Source of the DNA: JANWXD01 sp037446115
Lineage (GTDB): Bacteria; Acidobacteriota; Terriglobia; Bryobacterales; Bryobacteraceae
Direction of reading: 5' to 3'
Length of the DNA stretch: 64,000 bases
NCBI GenBank assembly: GCA_037446115.1
Contig: JBBIJF010000013.1
Span: 52,677 to 116,676, forward strand
Below, piece after piece: positions 8,012-16,384 of this stretch. A model generated the notes under the pieces. It was not told the DNA's origin. It saw only the letters and a program-made list of their open reading frames with translations, and searched no databases. Position numbers and translations under genes: made by a program. The first letter of the stretch is position 1, and each line of letters starts with the position of its first letter.

Positions 8012-10060
8012 ATGCGCACCGAGACTCGCGTCGGAATCGTGGGGGCAGGGTATGTGTGCGCACATCATTTGCGAGCCCTGCGGGACCTCGGATTCGTGCG
8101 GGTCGTGGCGGTTTGCGATGTGGACGAGCAAAGGGCCCGCCGGATGGCGGCGCGATTCCGCGTGGAGCGCGTATGCCGGAGTGTGGCGGAGATGGCCGAG
8201 CATCGGCCCGACGTCATTCACATCCTGACGCCGCCGGAGACGCACTGCGCGCTCGCCATGGAGGCCTTGCAGATCGGCTGTCACGTCTTCGTCGAGAAGC
8301 CCATGGCGGAGACGGTGGAAGAATGCGAGCGCATGATCGAGGCCGCGCAGGAGGCCGGCCTGGTCCTGTCGGTGAATCATTCGGCGCGATTCGATCCGGC
8401 CGTCCGGGACGCGATTGCCCGGGTGCGGCGGGGAGAGTGCGGCGACGTGGTAGGCGTGCTGTTTGTGCGGAGTTCGGACTATCCGCCCTATGCAGGCGGT
8501 GCGCTGCCGGCCTGGTACCGGCAGGGTTCGTACCCGTTCCGGGATCTGGGAGTCCACGGCTTGTACCTGCTTGAAAGCTTTCTCGGGCCGGTGAAGGGAC
8601 TGCACGTGCATTGCTCGAGCGCACGGCAAGACCTGCCGCAGATGCTGGATGAGTGGCGGTGCACGGTGGAGTGCGAGCGAGGCACCGGACAGATCTTCCT
8701 GTCGTGGAATGCGCGGCCGATTCAAAACGAGCTCTGGATCCACGGCACGCGGGGCGTGGCGCACGTAGACTGTTTCTTGCAACTCTGCCAAGTACATCGC
8801 GCCTGGCCCCTGCCCAAGCAGGCGCTGTTTGTGGCGAACGGGGTTGCGCAGGCGGCCCGGAGGCTGGGGAGAGTGCCGTGGAACGTGGTGCGCTTTGCGA
8901 GCGGTTCGCTGAAACCTTCCCCCGGCATCTACGCTTCCGTCCAGGAATTTCACCGCGCGCTGGCCGAAGGGAAGCCGGTTCCGGTCAGTGCCGAAGAAGG
9001 GCGTCGGAGCGTGTACTGGCTGGAGAAGGCCGGCCGCGAGGCGGACGAGCTCCTGCACCGCCGCCGCGCGCGCTTTGCTGCCGTGCCGCAGCAGGCCCGC
9101 ATCCTGGTGACGGGAGCCGGCGGATTTCTCGGACGGGCGCTGGTACGAAAACTTCGGGAACAGGGGGAGAAGCCGCGATTACTGCTGCGCCGGCCGGCCG
9201 CCGACGGATGTGATCTGCCTGTGGCCTACGGGAATTTGGGAGACCCGGAAGCCGTGGACCGGGCGGTCAGTGGCGTAGAGATTGTGTTCCACGTCGGTGC
9301 GGGCATGCGAGGGGGACCGTCCGAGTTTCAGGCAGGGACGATCTGGGGGACGCGCAACGTCATCGAGGCCTGCCTGCGGCACAAGGTCAAGCGGCTCGTC
9401 TACGTCAGCTCCCTGGGGGTGCTCGACCATGCCGGCCACCGGCCGGGACAAGTGGTGACGGAAGACTCTCCGCTCGAGCCGCACCCGGAGCGAAGAGGCT
9501 GGTACACGCGCAGCAAGCTGGAGGCGGAGATGATGGTCCGGGACGAGATTCGGGAGCGGGGCCTGCCGGCGGTGATTCTGCGCCCAGGGCAGATTTTCGG
9601 TCCGGGGGCGGAGCGCACGGCTCCGAACGGCGTGATCGCGTTCGGGAGCCGGTGGATTGTGGCCGGGCGAGGGCGGTTTCCGCTGCCCCTGGTTTATGTG
9701 GAGGACGTTGCCGACGCGCTGCTGCTGGCTGCGACCGCAGAGCAGGCGTGCGGGAGCGTGATTCACGTGGTGGATCTGACGGAGGTGCGGCAGAACGAGT
9801 ATCTGGAGTGGTGCTGCAAGCGGCTGGGGGGCGAGATTCGCGTTCGCCGCGTGCCGTTCGCGATATTGCTGGCGGCCGCGGCGGCGGCGGAGCTGCTTGC
9901 CCGAGCCGCCGGTCGCAGCGCACCTCTGTCGGTTTATCGCGTACGCTCGTTGCGCCCGTTGTGGCCGTGCGACGTCTCGCGCGCCAGGGAGCTGCTGGGC
10001 TGGGAGCCGCGGGTGGGCGTGCGCGAAGGGCTGCGGAGAACCTTTGACGTCGTGGAATGA
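8012..10060 (+). CDS. Fusion: Gfo/Idh/MocA oxidoreductase + NAD-dependent epimerase (extended SDR)
   Basis: 682 residues in one frame with two complete nucleotide-binding domains. Residues 1-350 are Gfo/Idh/MocA-like: GIVGAGYVCAHH at the N-terminus and the characteristic VEKPMAETVEEC near 93-104. From about residue 362 comes an extended SDR domain: ILVTGAGGFLGRAL, then a YTRSK catalytic YxxxK motif and a sugar-epimerase-like C-terminus. Each half would act on a nucleotide- or free sugar, so the protein may perform two consecutive oxidation/epimerisation steps making an unusual sugar for the glycosyltransferases around it. ATG 8012, 8 bases after the previous stop, is chosen; the open frame extends upstream only inside the previous gene. 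The stop overlaps the next ATG as ATGA. Confidence 0.88.
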   Translation: MRTETRVGIVGAGYVCAHHLRALRDLGFVRVVAVCDVDEQRARRMAARFRVERVCRSVAEMAEHRPDVIHILTPPETHCALAMEALQIGCHVFVEKPMAETVEECERMIEAAQEAGLVLSVNHSARFDPAVRDAIARVRRGECGDVVGVLFVRSSDYPPYAGGALPAWYRQGSYPFRDLGVHGLYLLESFLGPVKGLHVHCSSARQDLPQMLDEWRCTVECERGTGQIFLSWNARPIQNELWIHGTRGVAHVDCFLQLCQVHRAWPLPKQALFVANGVAQAARRLGRVPWNVVRFASGSLKPSPGIYASVQEFHRALAEGKPVPVSAEEGRRSVYWLEKAGREADELLHRRRARFAAVPQQARILVTGAGGFLGRALVRKLREQGEKPRLLLRRPAADGCDLPVAYGNLGDPEAVDRAVSGVEIVFHVGAGMRGGPSEFQAGTIWGTRNVIEACLRHKVKRLVYVSSLGVLDHAGHRPGQVVTEDSPLEPHPERRGWYTRSKLEAEMMVRDEIRERGLPAVILRPGQIFGPGAERTAPNGVIAFGSRWIVAGRGRFPLPLVYVEDVADALLLAATAEQACGSVIHVVDLTEVRQNEYLEWCCKRLGGEIRVRRVPFAILLAAAAAAELLARAAGRSAPLSVYRVRSLRPLWPCDVSRARELLGWEPRVGVREGLRRTFDVVE

Positions 10061-10695
10061 AACGGTGGAGGAAGGCCGCGCAGGGCGTCTGGAGGGTTAC
10101 GCGGACCCTGTGTGTGCTGTTTGCGGCCGTGTTCGCCATCGTGCATGTCACGCCTCTGGTGCCGTGGGTCGCGGCGTGGCTTTCCGACGACTGGCGTGGC
10201 ACGCACGGAGACATACTCATCATCCTGGGTGCGGACCAGCTCGGGGACGGAACCATAGGGATCAGTTCATACTGGCGAGCGGTCTACGGAGCGCGGGCGT
10301 TCCACGCAGGGAATTTCCGGACGGTCGTCATCAGTGGCGGTACCACAATGGCAGGTCCGTCCCTGGCCTCGCAGATGGCGGAGTTCATGGCGGCGCTCGG
10401 AGTGCCGCGGGACCGGATCGTGCTGGAGGAAGGAAGCTGGAACACGCGCCTCAACGCGCTCTACACGGCGGCGATGGTGCGCAACTGGCCCGGGAAGAAA
10501 GTACTGCTCACCAGCGACTACCACATGCGCCGAGCCCGGCGTTGTTTTCTGAGAGCCGGCCTGGACGTTGAGCCGGCGCCGTTTCCGGATGTGATGAAAC
10601 GGTTCAACAACCCGCTGGAGCGCTGGGTGTGCGCCTGGGTGGTCGGCGTGGAGGTGGCGAAGCTGGCGTGGTACTGGGCCAGAGGGTGGGTCTGA
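10057..10695 (+). CDS. DUF218 (YdcF/SanA/ElyC-like) membrane-anchored protein
   Basis: 212 residues: one N-terminal transmembrane anchor (near 18-38), then a DUF218 domain with DILIILGADQ near 49, VISGG near 90, EGSWNTRLNA near 127 and LLTSDYHMRRA near 149. Family members such as SanA and ElyC affect envelope integrity and peptidoglycan or lipid-carrier metabolism; the biochemical reaction is poorly defined. ATGA overlap with the oxidoreductase/epimerase fusion gene indicates coupled expression with the glycan cluster. It is the last gene of that run and is followed by a hairpin. Confidence 0.82.
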   Translation: MKRWRKAAQGVWRVTRTLCVLFAAVFAIVHVTPLVPWVAAWLSDDWRGTHGDILIILGADQLGDGTIGISSYWRAVYGARAFHAGNFRTVVISGGTTMAGPSLASQMAEFMAALGVPRDRIVLEEGSWNTRLNALYTAAMVRNWPGKKVLLTSDYHMRRARRCFLRAGLDVEPAPFPDVMKRFNNPLERWVCAWVVGVEVAKLAWYWARGWV

Positions 10696-10734
10696 GGGCC
10701 GGCCGCCCGTGCGGCCGACAACGTGTGGGGACGT

Positions 10735-10753
10735 GCGGGCTCGCCCGAGCCGC
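10735..10753. terminator. Possible bidirectional hairpin between convergent genes
   Basis: A GC-rich inverted repeat (GCGG-CTCG against CGAGCCGC, one bulged G) lies between the end of the DUF218 gene and the end of the GGDEF/EAL gene. There is no T-run, so Rho-independent action is only possible, not shown. Confidence 0.3.
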
Positions 10754-10809
10754 AGCAAGAGGACGCCCACGCGGCCAAGATCCCACCCGCAGACGGTTGT
10801 CTCCAGCCG

Positions 10810-13800
10810 CTAACGGGACACCGCCGCCTGCTTGAGCAGGAGACTTTCGACCTCTGCGGCCGGCAGGGCGGCGCCGAAGAGGTATCCCTGCATGCGGTCG
10901 CAACCGACGGCACGCAGCGCCGCCAGCTGCGACTCGTTCTCCACGCCCTCGGCCACCACGGTGAGCCCCAGGCTGTGGGCTACAGAAACAATGGCTCGAA
11001 CGAGCGGCAGGGTGGAGGTGTCCTTTTCGAGTTCGGCCAGAAAGGACTGATCTATTTTCACGGTGTCAATGGGCAGCCGGCGGAGATAGCTGAGCGAGGA
11101 ATAGCCGGTGCCGAAATCATCAATCGAAATGGAGACGCCCAGGGCTCGCAGGCGCTCCATCTGCCGCAACGATTCCTCGACGTCGCGCATGATGACGCTC
11201 TCGGTGAGCTCGAGTTCCAGCAAGGACGGCTCCAGGCCGCTGGCCGACAAGGCCTGTGCCACAGCCTGAATAAAATCCGTGCGGGCAAATTGCATCGGGG
11301 AAACGTTCGCCGCCACGCGCACGGCGGGCAGGCCTTTGCGCTGCCAGGCCACGGCCTGCCGGCAGACTTCCTGCAACACCCAGGTGCCCACAGGCACGAT
11401 GAGCCCGCTCTCCTCGGCGATGGGAATGAACTGGGCCGGCGGAACGGCGCCCAGGCGGGGATGGTTCCAGACGAGCAGCGCTTCGAGCCCGACCAGCGCG
11501 CCCGAGGCCGACATCTGCGGCTGGTAGTAGAGGGTGAGTTCGCCGTGCTCCATGGCCCGCCGCAGCGCCGTTTCCAATTCCATCTGCTCAGCCATGGCGG
11601 CGCCGAGATCCGCAGTGAAGAACTGAAACCGGTTCTTGCCGCGGTATTTGGCCCGGTACATGGCGCTGTCGGCGTTGCGCTGGAGCGTGGCGGCGTCCCG
11701 GCCGTCGCGCGGAAAGACGGCGATGCCGATGCTGGCCGTCACGAACAGTTCGTAGCCGCGGACCAGAAAGGGATCGCCCAGGGCGTCCAGGAGCTTTTGT
11801 GCTACGCGCTGGGCGTCCTGGGCATCGCTGATCTCGCTCAGCACGATCATGAATTCATCCCCGCCCATACGCCCGAGAACGTCCGTCTTCCGCAGGCAGG
11901 CTTCAAACCGCGCCGAGACTTCCCGTAACAGCACGTCGCCCACGGCGTGTCCGAGCGTGTCATTGATCTGCTTGAAGCGGTCGAGGTCCACGAGCAGAAC
12001 GGCCACGAGCCAGCCGTTGCGCTCGGCGCGGGCCAGAGCGGACTCCAGGCGTTCCTCCAGCAGGAAACGGTTCGGCAAGCCGGTGAGGGCGTCGTGCCGG
12101 GCCTGCCAGGCAAGCATGTCGGTCAACTGGCGTTGTTCGATGGCCACGGCTGCAAGCCGCGACGCCATGTGGCACAGCTCCAGGATCTGGACATCAGGGT
12201 TCCGGCCCCGGGGACCGTACGCGGCGACGATGCCCAGGACATTTCCGCTCCCCGACAGCACGGGGACACACCAAGCCGCCTGGAGACCCTGGCCGGCAAG
12301 CAGGGCTCGGAGGGCGCCATCCGGCTCCTGTGAAGCGAGGTCCTCGGACATCACCACCAGCCCGGAAGCGACCTTGGCGAGCAGCCCTTTTGCGGCGCCG
12401 ATCTCCAATCCCCGCACGTGTTCGGCGTAGGCGGCCGGCAAGCTCGGGGCGGCACCACACCACAGGCGGCCCTGACGGAGCAACAGCAGAGCGCAGGCCA
12501 GGCCCGGCACCTGCCGTTCCACAAGCACGGCAAGGCGCGCCAGTACGTTTTCGAGCGGCGCGTTGGCGGCCACCAGCTCGAGGATTTGGTTGCGGTCCCG
12601 CTCGAGGATCTCCGCCCGTTTGCGCTCTGTGATTTCCCGGAACACACACACCCAGTGGCCGAATGCCCCTTTGGCGTCGGCAATCGCGGCGGCGTTGACG
12701 TCGGCCCAGAAAGGCGTGCCGTCGCGCCGGTACCAGATCAGCTCGACTCGCACCGACTCTCCCCGCCGCACGGCGTTGCGAATGCGTTCCAGTTGCCGCG
12801 GATCGGTCTCGGAGCCGTGGAGCAGGCCGGCCACACCTGCGGCGGCCTGGTCCGCTTCATAGCCCGTGATGCGCGTGAACGCCTCGTTGACGTAGACCAC
12901 GGGAGTTGAGAACGGATCGCCTCCGTCCAGGCGCGCGATGAGCACGGCGTCATTGGCATGGACCACCACCGAGCGCAGCAGCCGCAGCTGGGCCTCGGCT
13001 TTTCTGCGCTCCGTCAGGTCCCGCGCGATTCCCTGGATGCCGACCGGCCTGCCGTCTTCAAACTGGAGGCGCGAGCTGATTTCCAGGGTGACGCGGCGCC
13101 CGTCTTTGGCGAAGACTTCGAGCTCATACGTCGTCTGGGGGGCGCCGCCGAGCTTCTCGCGGATCTTTTCCTGCACCAGACGCGCCGCGTCCTCGTCCAT
13201 GAGCGAGAACACGCTCCTGCCCAGCAGCTCCTCCCGGCGATAGCCGAGCACGCGCTCCACGGTTTTGTTCACCGAGGTGAAATTGGCGTGCAGATCCAGG
13301 GTGTAGATGAGATCGCCCGCGTTTTCGAACAGCTCGCGGTACCTGGTGTCCTGGCGCCGCCGGTCATCGGAGGAAAGCGAGCGCGTGAGCGCGAGGCGCA
13401 AATCCAGCTCTGCGCCGGCCACGGCAGCCAGATCGGCAAGTCCGGCCGCCGTTTCCGGCCCGTGGAGAGCCGGCCGGGGATCCATGACCGCCAGAACCGC
13501 GAGCGGCTCGCAGTACGAAGACCGCACGGCGGCACCCGCATAAAAACGCACCGCCGGCTCGCGGCAAACCAGGGGGTTGCTCTCGAATCGGGAATCCCGG
13601 CGGGCATCGGCAACGACACAAACGTCCGGGCAGGCAACTACTGCGGCGGCTAAGGAAGAGGCCCGCGGGATCGGGGCGGGCGGCTCAAAGCCGTCGGCAA
13701 GGACGATCCGCTCGGCTTCCGCCTCGAGGACGCTCAAGGCGGCCCACTTGCCCCCCAGCAGCCGGGCGGCAGCCCGGACGAGGCGGAGGAAAGGTTCCTG

Positions 13801-13854
13801 CCGGAGAATCGCTGCGACTGCCGCAGGATCAAGCTCCGCTGCCGCGCCCCGCAC
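10810..13854 (-). CDS. GAF/PAS/GGDEF/EAL cyclic-di-GMP signalling protein
   Basis: 1014 residues, no membrane segments. In order: a GAF-like region (about 15-160), two PAS/PAC units (about 175-285 and 290-415, each closing with a DLTERRKAE/EITERKRAE-type linker), a second GAF-like domain (about 425-570), GGDEF (about 580-740) and EAL (about 755-1010). The diguanylate cyclase motif MGGDEF near 661 and the phosphodiesterase signature EAL near 788 are intact, as are DDFGTGYSSLSYL and KIDQSF, so both activities are possible. The protein would sense soluble ligands and adjust cyclic-di-GMP. The start is GTG 13854 with a weak ribosome site; a slightly different start is possible. It lies 66 bases downstream of pruA on the same strand. 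Confidence 0.92.
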   Translation of the reverse strand: MRGAAAELDPAAVAAILRQEPFLRLVRAAARLLGGKWAALSVLEAEAERIVLADGFEPPAPIPRASSLAAAVVACPDVCVVADARRDSRFESNPLVCREPAVRFYAGAAVRSSYCEPLAVLAVMDPRPALHGPETAAGLADLAAVAGAELDLRLALTRSLSSDDRRRQDTRYRELFENAGDLIYTLDLHANFTSVNKTVERVLGYRREELLGRSVFSLMDEDAARLVQEKIREKLGGAPQTTYELEVFAKDGRRVTLEISSRLQFEDGRPVGIQGIARDLTERRKAEAQLRLLRSVVVHANDAVLIARLDGGDPFSTPVVYVNEAFTRITGYEADQAAAGVAGLLHGSETDPRQLERIRNAVRRGESVRVELIWYRRDGTPFWADVNAAAIADAKGAFGHWVCVFREITERKRAEILERDRNQILELVAANAPLENVLARLAVLVERQVPGLACALLLLRQGRLWCGAAPSLPAAYAEHVRGLEIGAAKGLLAKVASGLVVMSEDLASQEPDGALRALLAGQGLQAAWCVPVLSGSGNVLGIVAAYGPRGRNPDVQILELCHMASRLAAVAIEQRQLTDMLAWQARHDALTGLPNRFLLEERLESALARAERNGWLVAVLLVDLDRFKQINDTLGHAVGDVLLREVSARFEACLRKTDVLGRMGGDEFMIVLSEISDAQDAQRVAQKLLDALGDPFLVRGYELFVTASIGIAVFPRDGRDAATLQRNADSAMYRAKYRGKNRFQFFTADLGAAMAEQMELETALRRAMEHGELTLYYQPQMSASGALVGLEALLVWNHPRLGAVPPAQFIPIAEESGLIVPVGTWVLQEVCRQAVAWQRKGLPAVRVAANVSPMQFARTDFIQAVAQALSASGLEPSLLELELTESVIMRDVEESLRQMERLRALGVSISIDDFGTGYSSLSYLRRLPIDTVKIDQSFLAELEKDTSTLPLVRAIVSVAHSLGLTVVAEGVENESQLAALRAVGCDRMQGYLFGAALPAAEVESLLLKQAAVSR

Positions 13855-13920
13855 CGGGAGCTTTGTTTTGGCTTGGAACTCCTCTCCCCTCTCGATGCCC
13901 GCCTCCCGTATCCGGCCGAC

Positions 13921-15501
13921 TTAGATCAGCCGTTCGCAGATGGACTTGGCCTGCAGGAACTGGAGCAGATAGTCCGGTCCGCCGGCTTTCGAGTCCGTGC
14001 CCGACATATTAAATCCGCCGAAGGGATGCGCCCCGACCATGGCGCCCGTACATTTGCGGTTGAAATACAGATTGCCGACAAAGAATTGCTCGCGTGCTTT
14101 ACGGATCTTCTCGGGGTTCCGCGTGAAGACCGCGCCCGTCAGACCGTACTCGGAGTCGTTGGCCAGCTCCAGGGCATGGTCGAAGTCGCGGGCCGGGGTC
14201 ACCGCAAGCACCGGGCCGAAGATCTCTTCCTGGAAGATGCGGGCCTTGGGTTCCACGTCTGCAATGATTACGGGCCGCAGGAAATAGCCTTCGCCGGCGA
14301 CCGGGTCGCAACCGGTGATCAGGCGCCCCTCTTTGCGGCCGATCTCGATGTAGTTGAGGATGGAGCGGCGTGCACTTTCATTGATGACCGGACCCATGAA
14401 GTTTTCCGGATCGTCGGCCGGTCCCACGCGCAAGCTCTCAGTACGCATCTTGAGGCGTTCCAGGAACTCGTCGTAGATGGTCTGGTCCACGATGGCGCGG
14501 GAGCAGGCGGAGCACTTCTGGCCTTGATAGCCGAAGGCCGACACGAGCACCCCCTCCACGGCCCGGTCCAGGTCCGCCTCCGCATCCACGATGATGGCAT
14601 CCTTGCCGCCCATTTCTGCGATGACGCGTTTGATCCAGATCTGGCCGGGCTGGGGCTTGGCGGCCAGTTCATTGATCCGCAGTCCCACTTCCTTGGAACC
14701 CGTGAAGCAGATAAAGCGCGTCTTCGGATGCAATACGAGCGCGTCGCCGACCACGGCCCCGCTGCCGGTGACAAACGAGAAACTGCGCTCCGGAAAGCCG
14801 GCCTCCAGCAGCACTTCGCAGAACTTCGCGGCGATCGTCGGTGTGTCGCTGGAGGGCTTGATCACCACCGTATTGCCGCTAACTAATGCCGCCGTGGTCA
14901 TGCCTGTGAGGATGGCAAGGGGAAAGTTCCAGGGCGAGATGATGACCCCGACGCCGAGCGGCAGGTAGACGAGCTCGTTCTTTTCACCGGGCGGGGAAAG
15001 CATCGGGCGCGGGGCGCCGTAGCGCAGAGCCTCGCGGGCGTAATACTCGCAGAAATCAATGGCCTCGGAGACGTCCGCCTCGGCCTCCGGCCAAGTCTTG
15101 CCCGCTTCATAGACCAGCCAGGCGTCGAACTCCCGCTTGCGGCGGCGGAGGATGGACGCCGCCCGCAGGAGCATCTCGGCACGGGTCTCGACCGGGACCC
15201 GGCTCCACTCCGGGAAGAAGGAAAATGCGGACTCCACAGTCATGCCGGCCAGCTCCGGAGTCGCCCGCTGATGGACGCCCACAACTTCGGCCGGGCGCGA
15301 GGGGTTCCGCGACTCAAACTTTTCATCGGTCCTGAGCTTCGCGCCCCCAATCCAGAGCTCGTACTCCCGGCCAAACTGCCCGCGGACGCGCCGCAGCGCC
15401 TCCTCCATCGCACGCCGCTCTTCCGGCACGGAGAAGTCGGTGTAAGGCTCATTGGCGAACGCAGGCAGCGTCTCAAGACTGAGCAAGGCGGGGCTACTCA
15501 T
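13921..15501 (-). CDS. pruA: L-glutamate gamma-semialdehyde (P5C) dehydrogenase
   Basis: 526 residues, the usual length of the RocA/PruA P5C dehydrogenase branch of the aldehyde dehydrogenase superfamily. It oxidises glutamate-5-semialdehyde to glutamate with NAD+, the second step of proline catabolism. Visible motifs: SPWNFPLAI and KPSSDTP (cofactor site), FTGSKEVG, general-base Glu in AEMGGKDA near 297, catalytic Cys in GQKCSACSRA near 331, and EIFGPVLAV. The long N-terminal segment (YTDFSVPEERRAME) is typical of this family rather than of generic aldehyde dehydrogenases. ATG 15501 has a GGGAGG ribosome site. No proline dehydrogenase is in the window. It follows a YtxH gene by 26 bases. Confidence 0.95.
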   Translation of the reverse strand: MSSPALLSLETLPAFANEPYTDFSVPEERRAMEEALRRVRGQFGREYELWIGGAKLRTDEKFESRNPSRPAEVVGVHQRATPELAGMTVESAFSFFPEWSRVPVETRAEMLLRAASILRRRKREFDAWLVYEAGKTWPEAEADVSEAIDFCEYYAREALRYGAPRPMLSPPGEKNELVYLPLGVGVIISPWNFPLAILTGMTTAALVSGNTVVIKPSSDTPTIAAKFCEVLLEAGFPERSFSFVTGSGAVVGDALVLHPKTRFICFTGSKEVGLRINELAAKPQPGQIWIKRVIAEMGGKDAIIVDAEADLDRAVEGVLVSAFGYQGQKCSACSRAIVDQTIYDEFLERLKMRTESLRVGPADDPENFMGPVINESARRSILNYIEIGRKEGRLITGCDPVAGEGYFLRPVIIADVEPKARIFQEEIFGPVLAVTPARDFDHALELANDSEYGLTGAVFTRNPEKIRKAREQFFVGNLYFNRKCTGAMVGAHPFGGFNMSGTDSKAGGPDYLLQFLQAKSICERLI

Positions 15502-15527
15502 CGCTACCTCCCTGGTTGCCTGCTGGA

Positions 15528-15794
15528 TTATCCGCGGAGGGCCTTTTTGCCGCGCTCGAAGAACTCGCCGGCCTCCTCGGCCACCTTCTTGCCGCGCTCA
15601 TAGTATTCGCGCCCGCGCTCGAGTACCTCCCGGCCCGCGTCCACGATTGCATCCCGGCTTTCCTCCGCCTTTCGGCTGATGTAACGCCGAGCCTCTCTCC
15701 CCGACGCAGGGGCGAACAAGAGGGCAATCGCCGCTCCCACCGCAGCACCTGCAAGAAACCACACCACCGCATTGCCATTCCGATCCGTGGCCAT
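15528..15794 (-). CDS. YtxH domain small membrane protein
   Basis: 88 residues. A transmembrane helix (about 10-28, VVWFLAGAAVGAAIALLFAP) is followed by the ASGREARR motif typical of YtxH proteins, then a charged amphipathic or coiled-coil tail rich in E, R and K. YtxH proteins are small stress-related membrane proteins of unknown mechanism. ATG 15794 has a textbook ribosome site (AAGGAGG at 15804-15810) and a -10-like TAGAAT 24 bases upstream. It is probably the first gene of a transcript continuing into pruA. Confidence 0.88.
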   Translation of the reverse strand: MATDRNGNAVVWFLAGAAVGAAIALLFAPASGREARRYISRKAEESRDAIVDAGREVLERGREYYERGKKVAEEAGEFFERGKKALRG

Positions 15795-15803
15795 AGCCGG
15801 AAG

Positions 15804-15824
15804 CCTCCTTTCCCTCTCATTCTA
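15804..15824 (-). promoter_or_regulatory. Ribosome site and -10-like hexamer for the YtxH gene
   Basis: On the minus strand TAGAAT (15819-15824) precedes AAGGAGG (15804-15810), which sits 9 bases before ATG 15794. A clear -35 is not seen. Confidence 0.5.
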
Positions 15825-15874
15825 TCCGTTACGCTCCCAAGCTGCTCAATCCGGTGATCCACTTTGGGTTGCGA

Positions 15875-15880
15875 TATCTT
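15875..15880 (+). promoter_or_regulatory. -10-like hexamer of a predicted leaderless promoter
   Basis: TATCTT ends 6 bases before ATG 15887. The same hexamer with the same spacing occurs before the sigma factor at 24981, which is why I favour the internal ATG as the true start. Confidence 0.35.
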
Positions 15881-15886
15881 CAAGAA

Positions 15887-16384
15887 ATGGGTGTTTTACC
15901 TGAGTGGATCACGGTGTTTCGCTCCGCGGATCTCGCAGCGGAATCGCAGGCCAAGGCCGTCGAGCAACTGCTCGCCAACGCGGGAGTGGAAGCGCAAGTT
16001 CTCGACGACAGCAGTCCGGGGGTGCCATCCGGAACCTGGGAGGTCCGCGTCCGCGCGCGGGATGCGACTTTCGCCGAGCGGCTGATCGCGGCGAACCGGA
16101 GCGACATCGAAACTCCCATTAACCCTTCTCACGATCTCGATCTGGTGCCGGTATTCAGTTCCGATGCACACGATGCAGAGATGGAGGCGCTGGCGGTTCG
16201 AAGCCTTCTCGAGGCGAATGAAATTCCTGCGGTGATGGTGGGCACCTCGCTGTATCCGAATCTTCCCTTCGAGGTCCGGGTCCCGCGGATGCACGCCGAG
16301 GCCGCGCGCGCCATCCTCGAAGAGGCCAGAAGTCTCGGTCCCGCCGCGGCCGAGGAAGCGGAGCGGGAAGGCGAGAGCCAGTGA
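15887..16384 (+). CDS. Tandem DUF2007 protein
   Basis: 165 residues made of two related halves. Each half runs from a V-x-V-F-x-S/D strand (ITVFRSADLAAE; LVPVFSSDAHDA), through an LLxAxxIxAxV segment, to a WEVRVRA/FEVRVPR strand and a final alanine-rich helix. This is the DUF2007 fold, annotated as a putative signal-transducing domain related to PII-like ferredoxin folds. A GTG at 15854 would lengthen it by 11 residues; I prefer ATG 15887 because of the -10-like element 6 bases upstream. GTGA overlap links it to the lipid kinase gene, so the two are probably one transcript. The precise role is unknown. Confidence 0.75.
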   Translation: MGVLPEWITVFRSADLAAESQAKAVEQLLANAGVEAQVLDDSSPGVPSGTWEVRVRARDATFAERLIAANRSDIETPINPSHDLDLVPVFSSDAHDAEMEALAVRSLLEANEIPAVMVGTSLYPNLPFEVRVPRMHAEAARAILEEARSLGPAAAEEAEREGESQ

